In this document: piece by piece, positions 1-7,577 of the stretch
How positions within the stretch are numbered: the stretch's first letter is position 1
Layout: each line of letters begins with the position of its first letter
Made by a program: the position numbers and the translations under genes
DNA from: Crossiella cryophila
Lineage (GTDB): Bacteria; Actinomycetota; Actinomycetes; Mycobacteriales; Pseudonocardiaceae
Assembly (NCBI RefSeq): GCF_014204915.1
Contig: NZ_JACHMH010000001.1
Location: forward strand, 8,395,501-8,459,500
Direction of reading: 5' to 3'
DNA length: 64,000 nt
The notes under the pieces: model-generated
What the model was told of the DNA's origin: nothing
The model's database searches: none
Seen by the model: only the letters and a program-made list of their open reading frames with translations

Positions 1-2
1 CC

Positions 3-713
3 GGGGTGTTCACCCCACCCTCACTCGAGGAGGACCTGCTGCTGTTCGCGGGCGGCAGCGGCATCACCCCGGTCATCTCGATCATCAAGGCCGCGCTGGC
101 CAACGGCTCCGGCCGCCTGACCTTGTTCTACGCCAACCGGGACGAGCACTCGGTGATATTCGCGGCGCAGCTGCGGGCGCTGTGCACGGCCCACCCTGAC
201 CGGCTGCGGGTGATCCACTGGCTGGAGTCCGTGCAGGGCCTGCCCACCGTCCCCGCGCTCCGCGCCTTCGCCGCGGCCCTGACCGGTCACCGGGTGTTCC
301 TGTGCGGACCGGGCCCGTTCATGACCGCGGTGCTCGCCGCGCTGTCCACAGTGGATATTCCTGAGGACCGGATCCACCGTGAGGTCTTCCTGTCCCTGTC
401 CGACAACCCCTTCGCCGCCGCACCCGAGGCGGACGCGGAGGCCGCCGTGGTCGAGGTCGACCTGGACGGCGCGCGACACACCCTGCCCTGGCCGCGGGAA
501 CGCAAACTCCTGGACGTGCTGCTCGACCACGGCCTGGCCGCCCCCTACTCCTGCCGCGCGGGCGCGTGCAGCGCGTGCGCCTGCCGCCTGCTCGACGGCA
601 AGGTCACCCTGGCCAACAACGAGGTCCTGGACGAGGAGGACCTCGCCGAGGGGATCATCCTGGCCTGCCAGGCCCTGCCCGCCGCCGATTCGGTCCGGAT
701 CAGCTACGAGTGA
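3..713 (+). CDS. kshB: 3-ketosteroid 9alpha-hydroxylase reductase subunit (KshB-like), 5'-truncated
   Basis: This is the C-terminal part of a ferredoxin-NAD(P)H reductase; the FAD-binding N-terminus lies left of the window and the frame is open to the edge. Visible are the nucleotide-binding segment GGSGITPV, the FLCGPGPFM segment near the end of the NAD domain, and a plant-type 2Fe-2S domain with cysteines in SCRAGACSACAC plus a fourth in ILACQA. In the family the protein passes electrons from NADH through FAD and the cluster to the Rieske oxygenase KshA during steroid ring opening. The next gene is a MaoC hydratase 10 bp downstream, and a KstR-type cholesterol operon lies close by, which supports KshB over other reductases of this fold (for example HmfE or PaaE types). 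Confidence 0.8.
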   Translation, partial: GVFTPPSLEEDLLLFAGGSGITPVISIIKAALANGSGRLTLFYANRDEHSVIFAAQLRALCTAHPDRLRVIHWLESVQGLPTVPALRAFAAALTGHRVFLCGPGPFMTAVLAALSTVDIPEDRIHREVFLSLSDNPFAAAPEADAEAAVVEVDLDGARHTLPWPRERKLLDVLLDHGLAAPYSCRAGACSACACRLLDGKVTLANNEVLDEEDLAEGIILACQALPAADSVRISYE

Positions 714-723
714 CGGGAGCGCC

Positions 724-1557
724 ATGCCCATCGACCCCGACCGCGCGATCGGCGCCGAGCTGCCGCCGGTGGAGTTCTCCTGGTCGCCCACTGACGTGCT
801 GCTGTACCACCTGGCCCTGGGCGCCAGCGAACTCCCCTACACCTACGAACCCGGCCTGCAGGTGTTACCCACCTTCGGCGTGGTCGCACCGACCCTGCAC
901 GTCACCGCCCCGCCCACGGTGTCCTACCCGGGGGTCGAACTGGACCTGACCAAGGTGCTGCACGGTGAGCAGTCGATCAGTCTGCGCCGCCCCATCCCGG
1001 TGGCCGGCACCGCGCGGCTGGTGACCAGGATCGTCGCGGTCTACGACAAGGGCGAGTCCGCGGTGATCGTGCAGGAGTCCACAGTGGACATCGACGACGA
1101 CCCGCTGTTCAGCACCCGCTCCAGCATCTTCGCCCGCGGCGCCGGCGGGTTCGGCGGCGACCGCGGCCCGTCGGTCCGCTTCGCCGCGCCGGAACGCGAA
1201 CCGGACGCGGTCCTGGACACCCCGACCCTGCCGCAGCAGGCCATGCTGTACCGGCTCTGCGGCGACCGGAACCCGCTGCACATCGACCCGGCCTTCGCCG
1301 CCAGGGCCGGTTTCCCGCAGCCGATCCTGCACGGGCTGTGCGTCTACGGCATGGTGGCCAAGTCCATTGTGGACTCCATGTTGTCCGGTCGGACAGATCG
1401 GCTGGCCGGTTTCGGCGCGAGGTTCACCGGTGTGCTCTACCCCGGCGAGCCGGTGCGGACCCGGGTCTGGCGGTCACCGGAGTCCTGGACCTTCGTCACC
1501 ACCGCGCCGGAACGGGCGGATGCACCGGTGCTGACCGGGTCGTTGACGGCACTCTAG
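724..1557 (+). CDS. MaoC-family enoyl-CoA hydratase (hydratase 2 type)
   Basis: 277 residues with a double hot-dog layout: a MaoC-like N-terminal half and a C-terminal MaoC domain carrying the hydratase-2 motif in DRNPLHIDPAFA followed by GFPQPILHG. The family adds water to trans-2-enoyl-CoA in beta-oxidation; bile-acid/cholesterol side-chain forms look like this one. The ATG at 724 follows GGGAG at 714-718 and starts 10 bp after the reductase stop, so the two are probably co-transcribed. The frame stays open further upstream inside the reductase, but that extension is a shadow in another frame. A steroid side-chain role is inferred from the neighbours. Confidence 0.85.
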   Translation: MPIDPDRAIGAELPPVEFSWSPTDVLLYHLALGASELPYTYEPGLQVLPTFGVVAPTLHVTAPPTVSYPGVELDLTKVLHGEQSISLRRPIPVAGTARLVTRIVAVYDKGESAVIVQESTVDIDDDPLFSTRSSIFARGAGGFGGDRGPSVRFAAPEREPDAVLDTPTLPQQAMLYRLCGDRNPLHIDPAFAARAGFPQPILHGLCVYGMVAKSIVDSMLSGRTDRLAGFGARFTGVLYPGEPVRTRVWRSPESWTFVTTAPERADAPVLTGSLTAL

Positions 1558-1661
1558 CCGCCCCCGGTCCAGCTCAAGGTCACGTTCTTGTTGCGAGGCC
1601 GCCATCCAGGCAAGAGCGGGCAGGCTACCCCGCCCGCTCGGGCAAGTGCGCAAAATTTCAC

Positions 1662-1690
1662 TTGACCTCCACCGCGCTGTAGCTTCTAGC
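1662..1690 (+). promoter_or_regulatory. Candidate promoter of the NmrA-like gene (leaderless)
   Basis: TTGACC at 1662-1667, a 17-bp spacer, then TCTAGC at 1685-1690, with the ATG only 9 bp further on. This places transcription start at or very near the start codon, suggesting a leaderless mRNA; no Shine-Dalgarno sequence is visible. Confidence 0.5.
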
Positions 1691-1699
1691 GTCAACGGC

Positions 1700-2500
1700 A
1701 TGAGCTTTCTGGTGGTGGGCGAGCCCGGTCCGATCAGTGATGAGGTCGAACGATTACTGACCGAAGCTGGTGTTCCGGTCAAGCGCCGCGGCCTGGGCTC
1801 GGCCGAGGAACTGCGGGCGGCCGCGATCGGCTGTTTCGCGGTGTTCCTGGACTGGCCCTACGACCGGGCGAGCGCGGAGTACGCGGCCGCTGACTCCGCG
1901 GTGGACGTGGTGGGCGCGCTGGCCGGGGAGGGCCGGCGGTTCGTGCTGCTGTCCACGCACGCCGTCCGCGACCACGAGCCGCCTGCTTCCTTCCACGGCA
2001 CCCTGGAGTTGCTGGTGCGGGCCGCCACCGCGGACTGGACCGCGTTGCGGATCAGCATGCCCGCCTCGATCACGCTGAGCTGGATCGAGCAGCTGCGTGC
2101 CACCGGCGTGGTGCGCGGCCCCTACGCCCAGGCCGCGCGCACCCTGGTCGACGAGCGCGATGTGGCCGAGGTGGCGGCCAGGGTCCTGCTCGACGGCGGG
2201 CACGAGGGCCGGGCCTACTACGTCACCGGACCGGCCGCGCTGACCCACGCCGACCGGGCCCGCATCCTCGGCGAGACCTTCGGCGAATCCTGGCGGTACC
2301 AGGAGGTTCCACGCGCGGAGTTCCGCGAGCAGCTGCTGTCCACCTGGTCGGCCGAGCACGCCGACGGCATCCTGGACCACATGGCCGAGCAGGTGGACAA
2401 CCCGGAACGTCCGACCGACGTGGTCGAGCGGATCACCGGTCACCCGGCGCGCTCGCTGGCCGAGTGGGCCCGCGCGCACGCCGCCGCGTTCACCCGGTGA
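1700..2500 (+). CDS. NmrA-like / NAD(P)-binding Rossmann protein
   Basis: 266 residues. The N-terminus (MSFLVVGEPGPI) looks like a degenerate Rossmann beta-alpha-beta. The body resembles NmrA/ergot-alkaloid-type atypical short-chain reductases: a VLLSTHAVRD segment, then substrate-domain helices ending in GHPARSLAEWA, typical of this group's C-terminus. No catalytic Tyr-x3-Lys is evident. Such proteins bind NAD(P) and act as reductases or redox sensors; the substrate is not deducible. An upstream start at 1646 is possible, but 1700 fits the promoter spacing. The stop overlaps the convergent ltp2 stop by 11 bp, so the two genes meet tail to tail without a terminator. Confidence 0.65.
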   Translation: MSFLVVGEPGPISDEVERLLTEAGVPVKRRGLGSAEELRAAAIGCFAVFLDWPYDRASAEYAAADSAVDVVGALAGEGRRFVLLSTHAVRDHEPPASFHGTLELLVRAATADWTALRISMPASITLSWIEQLRATGVVRGPYAQAARTLVDERDVAEVAARVLLDGGHEGRAYYVTGPAALTHADRARILGETFGESWRYQEVPRAEFREQLLSTWSAEHADGILDHMAEQVDNPERPTDVVERITGHPARSLAEWARAHAAAFTR

Positions 2501-3659
2501 GCACCAGCGCGCTGGTCGGCACCCCCGTTCCCGCGGTGACCAGTACGTTGTCCACTGTGGACACCTGATTGGCCGCGGTGCCACGCAGTTGGCGCACGCC
2601 TTCGGTGATCCCGTTCATGCCGTGCAGGTAGGCCTCGCCCAGCTGGCCGCCGTGCGGGTTGACCGGCAGCCTGCCGTCGATCTCGATGCCGCCGTCGGCC
2701 AGGAAGTGCCGGGCCTCACCGGGTCCGCAGAACCCCAGTTCTTCCAGCTGCACCAGCACGAACGGCGTGAAGTGGTCGTAGAGCACGGCGACCTGGATGT
2801 CCGAGGGCCCGATCCCGGCCTGCCGCCACAGCTGTTCGCCGACCACCCGCATCTCCGGCAGCCCGGCCAGTCCGGCCCGGTAGTAGCTGGTCATCACGAA
2901 CTGGTCCGGTCCACTGCCCTGTGCCGCCGCGCTGATCACCGCCGGTGGCTGCCGCAGATCGCGGGCCCGTTCCGCGCTCACCACCACCAGCGCCACCCCG
3001 CCGTCGCTTTCCTGGCAGCAGTCCAGCAGCCGCAACGGTTCCGCGATCCACCGCGAGGCCTGGTGGTCGGCCAGGCTGATCGGCCGGTGGTGGAACCAGG
3101 CGTTCGGATTGGTCGCGGCATGCCTGCGCATGGCGACCGCGACCCGCCCGAAGTCCTCGGTGCTCGCGCCGTAGTCGTGCAGGTACCGCCGGGCGAACAT
3201 GGCCACCATGGCGGCCGGGGTGGCCAGTCCCATCGGGTAGTGCCAGCTGTTGTCCACGCCGTTGGTGTTGGGTTGCTGTGCGGCCGCGGCGTGCGCGAGT
3301 CCGAACCGGGTGCCGGAGCGTTCGTTGAAAGCCCTGTACACCACCACGACCTCGGCGACCCCGGTGGCCACCGCCATCGCCGCCTGCTGCACGGTGGCGC
3401 AGGCCGCGCCGCCGCCGTAGTTGATCCGGCTGAAGAACTTCAGCTCCGGCAGCCCCAGTTCCCTGGCCACCGCGATCTCCGCGTTCCCGTCCATGGTGAA
3501 GGTCACCAGACCGTCCACATCGGACACATCAAGTCCGGCGTCTCCCAGCGCGGCCCGGATCGCCTCCACGGCCAGGCGCAACTCGCTGCGGCCGGAGTCC
3601 TTGGAGAACTCGGTGGCCCCGATCCCGGCGATGGCCGCCGCCCCCGACAACGGGCTCAT
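2490..3659 (-). CDS. ltp2: Ltp2-type thiolase-fold aldolase (lipid-transfer protein)
   Basis: 389 residues of the SCP-x/thiolase-like superfamily: IAGIGATEFSK at the N-terminus, GGGAACATV around residues 83-90 at the nucleophile position, DHFTPF, and the C-terminal NPHGGQLGEAYLHGM segment. In mycobacteria Ltp2 works with the DUF35 domain of ChsH2 to cleave the 17-hydroxy-pregnenone-20-carboxyl-CoA side chain by a retro-aldol reaction, releasing propionyl-CoA. It is the last gene of the side-chain operon, as in the mycobacterial igr operon. The ATG at 3659 overlaps the chsH1 stop as ATGA, which fixes the start; a longer frame to 3716 would run into chsH1. Confidence 0.88.
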   Translation of the reverse strand: MSPLSGAAAIAGIGATEFSKDSGRSELRLAVEAIRAALGDAGLDVSDVDGLVTFTMDGNAEIAVARELGLPELKFFSRINYGGGAACATVQQAAMAVATGVAEVVVVYRAFNERSGTRFGLAHAAAAQQPNTNGVDNSWHYPMGLATPAAMVAMFARRYLHDYGASTEDFGRVAVAMRRHAATNPNAWFHHRPISLADHQASRWIAEPLRLLDCCQESDGGVALVVVSAERARDLRQPPAVISAAAQGSGPDQFVMTSYYRAGLAGLPEMRVVGEQLWRQAGIGPSDIQVAVLYDHFTPFVLVQLEELGFCGPGEARHFLADGGIEIDGRLPVNPHGGQLGEAYLHGMNGITEGVRQLRGTAANQVSTVDNVLVTAGTGVPTSALVLTG

Positions 3660-4054
3660 GCGCTGCCTCCCAGCTCGAACCGAACCGTCCCGGTCACATG
3701 GTCGCCAAGCCGGCAACTCCCCACCACTGACACCACGAACCCGTTGTCCCCGAAGGTCTCCTCCCCGACCCGACCCCGGAAGGTCAAGGTGTCATAGGCG
3801 TAGCACGGCACCCCGAGCCGGATCGCGACCCCCCGCACCAGCACCCGGGGCCCACCCCAGTCGGTGACGAACCGCTGCACCAGCCCGGTCGTGGTCAGGA
3901 TGTTGAGGAAGATGTCCGGCGACCCCCGCCGGATCGCCGCGTCCCGGTCGTGGTGCACGTCCTGGTAGTCCCGGGTGGCGATGGCGGTGCTGATGACGAA
4001 CGTCGGCGTGATCTCGATGGCCAGCGGCGGTAACTCAACCCCGGTCGCGATCAC
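3656..4054 (-). CDS. chsH1: ChsH1-type MaoC hydratase subunit
   Basis: 132 residues, single hot-dog MaoC domain. With the GTG at 4054 as start, Asp29 and His34 fall in RDYQDVHH, the same numbers I recall for the catalytic pair of mycobacterial ChsH1, which supports both identity and start. The GTG overlaps the chsH2 stop as GTGA; an upstream GTG at 4072 is less likely. ChsH1 pairs with ChsH2 to hydrate 3-oxo-4,17-pregnadiene-20-carboxyl-CoA, the step before Ltp2. The segments FVTDWGGP and RLGVPCYAYD match the igr protein closely. Translation is probably coupled on both sides. Confidence 0.9.
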   Translation of the reverse strand: MIATGVELPPLAIEITPTFVISTAIATRDYQDVHHDRDAAIRRGSPDIFLNILTTTGLVQRFVTDWGGPRVLVRGVAIRLGVPCYAYDTLTFRGRVGEETFGDNGFVVSVVGSCRLGDHVTGTVRFELGGSA

Positions 4055-4944
4055 GACGACACCACCCGCCACACCGGAATCGAGAACTCCCCCTGCCGCT
4101 GGAACTCCACCACCACCGACTGTCCAATGTGTACCGAACCCGGCTCGATGCCCACCAGTTCACCCACCATCCGCGGCCCCTCCGCCAGTTCCACCAGCCC
4201 GATCACGAACGGCCCCGAGTGCCCAGGCACCGCAGGGTGGTGGTGCACCACGAAGCTGTACACCGTGCCCCGCCCACTCACCACCACGAACTCCGGCCGC
4301 AACTCGTGGCACCGAGGGCACATCGGCCCCGGCGGATGCCGCAACTCCCCACACGCCCCACACTTCTGCACCCGCAGTTCACCAACAGCGGTGCCGGCCC
4401 AGAAGAACTCGGTGTCCCGGCTCACCAACGGCGGAATCCCGGCCGGCGGCGGTGGCGGTTTCGGCCGGTACTTGAACACCCGGAACGACATCTCCGCCAC
4501 CGCCTCGGCGCCGGAGTACCAGACGTTGTGCACAGTCACGAACCAGCCTTCGCCCAGCGCGGTCCGCTTGGGCCCGGTGACCTGGTCCAGCCGGGTGCTG
4601 ACGGTCAGGTTCTCCCCCGGCCGCAGGTAACGGTGATAGGTCTGCTCACAGTTGGTGGCCACAATGGACGGATAACCCGCCTCGTCCAGGACTTCCAGGA
4701 TCCGCCCGAACGGATCATCCGGATCCCGTTCCCCACGCAGTCCCATCATGGTCCACACCTGGACCATCGCCGGCGGCGCCACCTCCGGGTACCGCGGATC
4801 AGTGTCCCCGATCGCCTCGACCCAGCTCCGGATCATCGGCTCGTTGACCGGATCCCGCCCGGACCGCACCCCACCGACCCCGGTGTCCATGATCCGCGCG
4901 GCGGCCGCCCGCACCAGCTCATCACTGTCCACAGTGGACGTCAT
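4051..4944 (-). CDS. chsH2: ChsH2-type protein: MaoC-like domain fused to DUF35 OB-fold
   Basis: 297 residues. Residues 1 to about 160 form a MaoC/FAS1-like hot-dog half without the hydratase His/Asp motif, as expected for the non-catalytic partner of ChsH1. Residues about 185-297 are a DUF35 domain: a zinc ribbon with KCGACGE and MCPRCHE cysteine pairs, then an OB-fold. In mycobacteria the hot-dog half forms the hydratase heterotetramer and the DUF35 half binds Ltp2, linking hydration to the retro-aldol step. A proline run separates the halves. The gene lies between chsE2 and chsH1, the conserved order. The exact 11-mer TCCACAGTGGA lies in codons 3-6. Confidence 0.9.
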   Translation of the reverse strand: MTSTVDSDELVRAAAARIMDTGVGGVRSGRDPVNEPMIRSWVEAIGDTDPRYPEVAPPAMVQVWTMMGLRGERDPDDPFGRILEVLDEAGYPSIVATNCEQTYHRYLRPGENLTVSTRLDQVTGPKRTALGEGWFVTVHNVWYSGAEAVAEMSFRVFKYRPKPPPPPAGIPPLVSRDTEFFWAGTAVGELRVQKCGACGELRHPPGPMCPRCHELRPEFVVVSGRGTVYSFVVHHHPAVPGHSGPFVIGLVELAEGPRMVGELVGIEPGSVHIGQSVVVEFQRQGEFSIPVWRVVSS

Positions 4945-4954
4945 CCCACTCCCT

Positions 4955-6103
4955 TCACCGAGGCGGCCTTGGCAGCCCGAGCCCAGCGGTCACGATCAGC
5001 TCGCGCTGAATCTCATTGACCCCACCACCAAAGGTCAGCACCAGATTCCGCTTGGCCTGCAGGTCCAACCACCGCATCAACTCAGCCGTGTCGCCGTCAG
5101 CCGGATCCCCATACCGCCCCACCAGATCCAGCACCACCCGCCCAACCCGCAACACCAGTTCAGACGAGAACACCTTGGTAATAGAGGCATCCGCGACATC
5201 CACCGCCCCCGAAGCCGCGGCCACCTGCCAGTTCAACAACTCATTGACCCGCAAACCCACCCGAGCGAAAACCAACTCCCGCTCAATGTCCACATCCCCA
5301 GCCAACCCATGCCCCGCGGCCCAGGAGTCGAACCGATCCAGCAACGCGGCCACCCGCCCCGCAGGCCCCAACATCACCCGCTCATGGTTGAGCTGCATGG
5401 TGATCAGCCGCCACCCCGCGTTCTCCGCCCCCACCAACCGATTCACCGGCACCCGCACGTCGCTGTAGTAGGTGGCGTTCACATGATGTGCCCCATCGCA
5501 GGTGATGATCGGCGTCCACCCGAACCCCGGATCCCGGGTGTCCACAATCAAAATCGAGATCCCCCGATGCCGAGCCGCTCCCGCGTCGGTCCGACAGGCC
5601 AGCCAGATGTAGTCCGCGTCATGGGCCCCGGTCGTGAACACCTTCTGCCCATTGACCACATACTCATCCCCCACCCGCACCGCACTGGTCCGCAACGCGG
5701 CCAGATCAGTCCCCGCCTCCGCCTCGGTGTAGCCAATGGCGAAATGCAGCTCCCCAGCCAGGATCCGCGGCAGGAAGAACGCCTTCTGCTCGTCAGTCCC
5801 CAACGCCTGCAACGTGGGCCCCACCGTCTGCAACGTCACCCCCGGCAACGGCACATCCGCCCGAGCGGCCTCATTCACAAAGATCTGTTGCTCAACCTCC
5901 CCAAACCCCCGCCCTCCGAACTCGACCGGCCACCCCACCCCCAACCACCCATCCCGCCCCAACCGCCGCACAATCGCCCGATAGGTAGGCCCATGCCGCT
6001 CAGTCCGCAAAACCTCCCGCTCAGCAACAGAAACCAACCCCGAGAAGTACCCCCGCAACTCCTCCCGCAACGCCACCTGCCCCGCACTCAACTCAATAAG
6101 CAC
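4955..6103 (-). CDS. chsE2: ChsE2-type acyl-CoA dehydrogenase (FadE29-like)
   Basis: 382 residues, full-length acyl-CoA dehydrogenase: N-terminal helical domain, a central FAD-binding segment (AIGYTEAEAGTDLA, then VNGQKVFTTGAHDADY) and a C-terminal domain with ITKVFSSE and GGVNEIQRELI. In mycobacteria ChsE1 and ChsE2 form an alpha2beta2 enzyme that oxidises the three-carbon side chain of 3-oxo-4-pregnene-20-carboxyl-CoA. The GTG start at 6103 overlaps the chsE1 stop by 11 bp, so translation is coupled. Unlike chsE1, this subunit has normal family length with no low-complexity insertion. Confidence 0.9.
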   Translation of the reverse strand: MLIELSAGQVALREELRGYFSGLVSVAEREVLRTERHGPTYRAIVRRLGRDGWLGVGWPVEFGGRGFGEVEQQIFVNEAARADVPLPGVTLQTVGPTLQALGTDEQKAFFLPRILAGELHFAIGYTEAEAGTDLAALRTSAVRVGDEYVVNGQKVFTTGAHDADYIWLACRTDAGAARHRGISILIVDTRDPGFGWTPIITCDGAHHVNATYYSDVRVPVNRLVGAENAGWRLITMQLNHERVMLGPAGRVAALLDRFDSWAAGHGLAGDVDIERELVFARVGLRVNELLNWQVAAASGAVDVADASITKVFSSELVLRVGRVVLDLVGRYGDPADGDTAELMRWLDLQAKRNLVLTFGGGVNEIQRELIVTAGLGLPRPPR

Positions 6104-7577
6104 GCAAGCCCCCCAAGAACCGGGTCAGGTCCCGCCCCAACGCCGAGTACCGATGCAACGGATACCCCACATCCAGCCCCAACCCCCCGTGCAGGTGATG
6201 ACAAACCTCCAACGCCCCCAACAACTTCTCCCCCATCCAGTACCCCGCGACATCCACATCCCCCCGATCCCCGACCCCAGCCCCCACTCCCCAGCAAGCT
6301 GCCCGATTGACCACCTCAACCGTCCGAGCCACCACCCGAACATCCGCAACCTGCATAGCCACCGCCTGGAACTCAGCCAATACCCGCCCAAACTGCCGCC
6401 GAGACCCCACATGCCCCACAGTCAGTTCCAACGCCCCACCCAGCAACCCCTCCCCAAAAACACAACCCCCCACCACCCCAAACCACCGCACCTCTTGCAG
6501 AACCCGCCCACTCCGATCCTCCCCAAGCAACCCCACCGGCACAGCCCCGGAAAACCGCAGCGTGCACTCCAACCCCCCAGCGGAAGTAGGCGTCCCCACC
6601 ACCTCAACCCCCGCTCCCCGAAGATCAACCAAAGCCACCCCCCGCCCCCCATCCCCAAGCCCCACCCCAACAAGCCCCCACCGAGCCCACCCCCCAAACA
6701 AAACCCCCACCTTCTTCCCCACCAACCCCTCGTCCCCCCATACCACCTCCCCACGCCCCACAGCCCCGGTAATTCCCTCACCCCCCAACAACATCTCCTG
6801 CTGCGCCGCTGTCCCCAACCGCGCCACCGGCAACACCCCCAACGCCAGATGCGCCACTCCCGGCGAAACCACCCCACCCCGCCCCAGCTCCGTCAACAGA
6901 ACCGCAACCTCAACCACCCCAAGCCCAGACCCACCCAACCGCTCAGGAACAGCCAGCGACAACAGATCCGCCGCCCCCAATCGCCCCCACAACCCATCCC
7001 ACGACGCCCCAGCCCCACCAACACCCGCCCCACCCAACCGCTCGACCGCCGAAGTCGCTGTCGCTGTCGCTGTCGCCCCCAGCCCACCAACGCCCGCCGA
7101 CCCCGCACCCCCTCCCGCCTGCCCCGCCCCAGCCACCGCGGCAGCCGCAGTCAACTGACCAACCCCAGCCAGGGCCGATCCCGCCTCCGACTTTTCCGCC
7201 CCAGCAGAGGCCGATCCCGCATCCAGCTGCCCCACTCCAGCCAACGCCGACCCCGCTAATCCCTGTTCTGCCCCAATCAATGCCGAGCCCGCCAAGCCCC
7301 GCTCTCCCCCTTCCAACGCCGAGCCCGCCGACCCCTGCTCCGCCCCAGCCAACGCCGAGCCAACCGACTCCCGTTCCCTCCTCCCCAACTCCGAGCCAAC
7401 CGCCACCCACCCACGCGCAGCCAGCCCAACACCCCGCGCGCCCTCCACCCCTTGCCCCACCGCGGCCAAGCCCACCCCCGGCACGACCTGCTCCCCTTCC
7501 CCCCAATCCCCTTGCCGCACCAGACTTCTCGTCAACTCCCGAACCGCGACCTGAGTCTCATCAAGCTCAAAATTCAC
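6093..7577 (-). CDS. chsE1: ChsE1-type acyl-CoA dehydrogenase (FadE28-like) with a long repeat insertion
   Basis: 494 residues, against roughly 340 for usual FadE28. The start is the GTG at 7577, overlapping the upstream stop as GTGA; the protein begins MNFELDETQ like its relatives. After about 22 normal residues comes an Ala/Gly-rich stretch to about residue 175, including six 12-residue repeats (73-144). The dehydrogenase fold resumes at LSLAVPERLGGSGLG and runs through SRRQFGRVLAEFQAVA and CHHLHGGLGLD. Operon position and C-terminal motifs identify it as the ChsE2 partner. The insertion replaces or loops out part of the N-terminal helical domain; whether the heterotetramer still forms is unknown. 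Codon use here is rich in GGG/GTT. Confidence 0.8.
   Translation of the reverse strand: MNFELDETQVAVRELTRSLVRQGDWGEGEQVVPGVGLAAVGQGVEGARGVGLAARGWVAVGSELGRRERESVGSALAGAEQGSAGSALEGGERGLAGSALIGAEQGLAGSALAGVGQLDAGSASAGAEKSEAGSALAGVGQLTAAAAVAGAGQAGGGAGSAGVGGLGATATATATSAVERLGGAGVGGAGASWDGLWGRLGAADLLSLAVPERLGGSGLGVVEVAVLLTELGRGGVVSPGVAHLALGVLPVARLGTAAQQEMLLGGEGITGAVGRGEVVWGDEGLVGKKVGVLFGGWARWGLVGVGLGDGGRGVALVDLRGAGVEVVGTPTSAGGLECTLRFSGAVPVGLLGEDRSGRVLQEVRWFGVVGGCVFGEGLLGGALELTVGHVGSRRQFGRVLAEFQAVAMQVADVRVVARTVEVVNRAACWGVGAGVGDRGDVDVAGYWMGEKLLGALEVCHHLHGGLGLDVGYPLHRYSALGRDLTRFLGGLRAY
7146..7361 (-). repeat. Six tandem 36-bp repeats encoding 12-residue units in chsE1
   Basis: The encoded unit is GSALAGAEQGSA with variants (GSALEGGERGLA, GSALIGAEQGLA, GSALAGVGQLDA, GSASAGAEKSEA, GSALAGVGQLTA). 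The first two residues are invariant and the sixth is always Gly. The period is exactly 36 bp, so the array is in frame. Confidence 0.9.

Noticed and set aside
345-4938. Replication origin suggested by several TCCACA cores in the first 5 kb
   Set aside because: The motifs are spread through coding sequence, with no dnaA or dnaN gene and no AT-rich unwinding region.
4748-7259. Long plus-strand open frames rich in Pro, Arg and Gln
   Set aside because: They are antisense shadows of the chsH2-chsE2-chsE1 operon; the minus-strand proteins have clear family motifs and the plus-strand ones have none.
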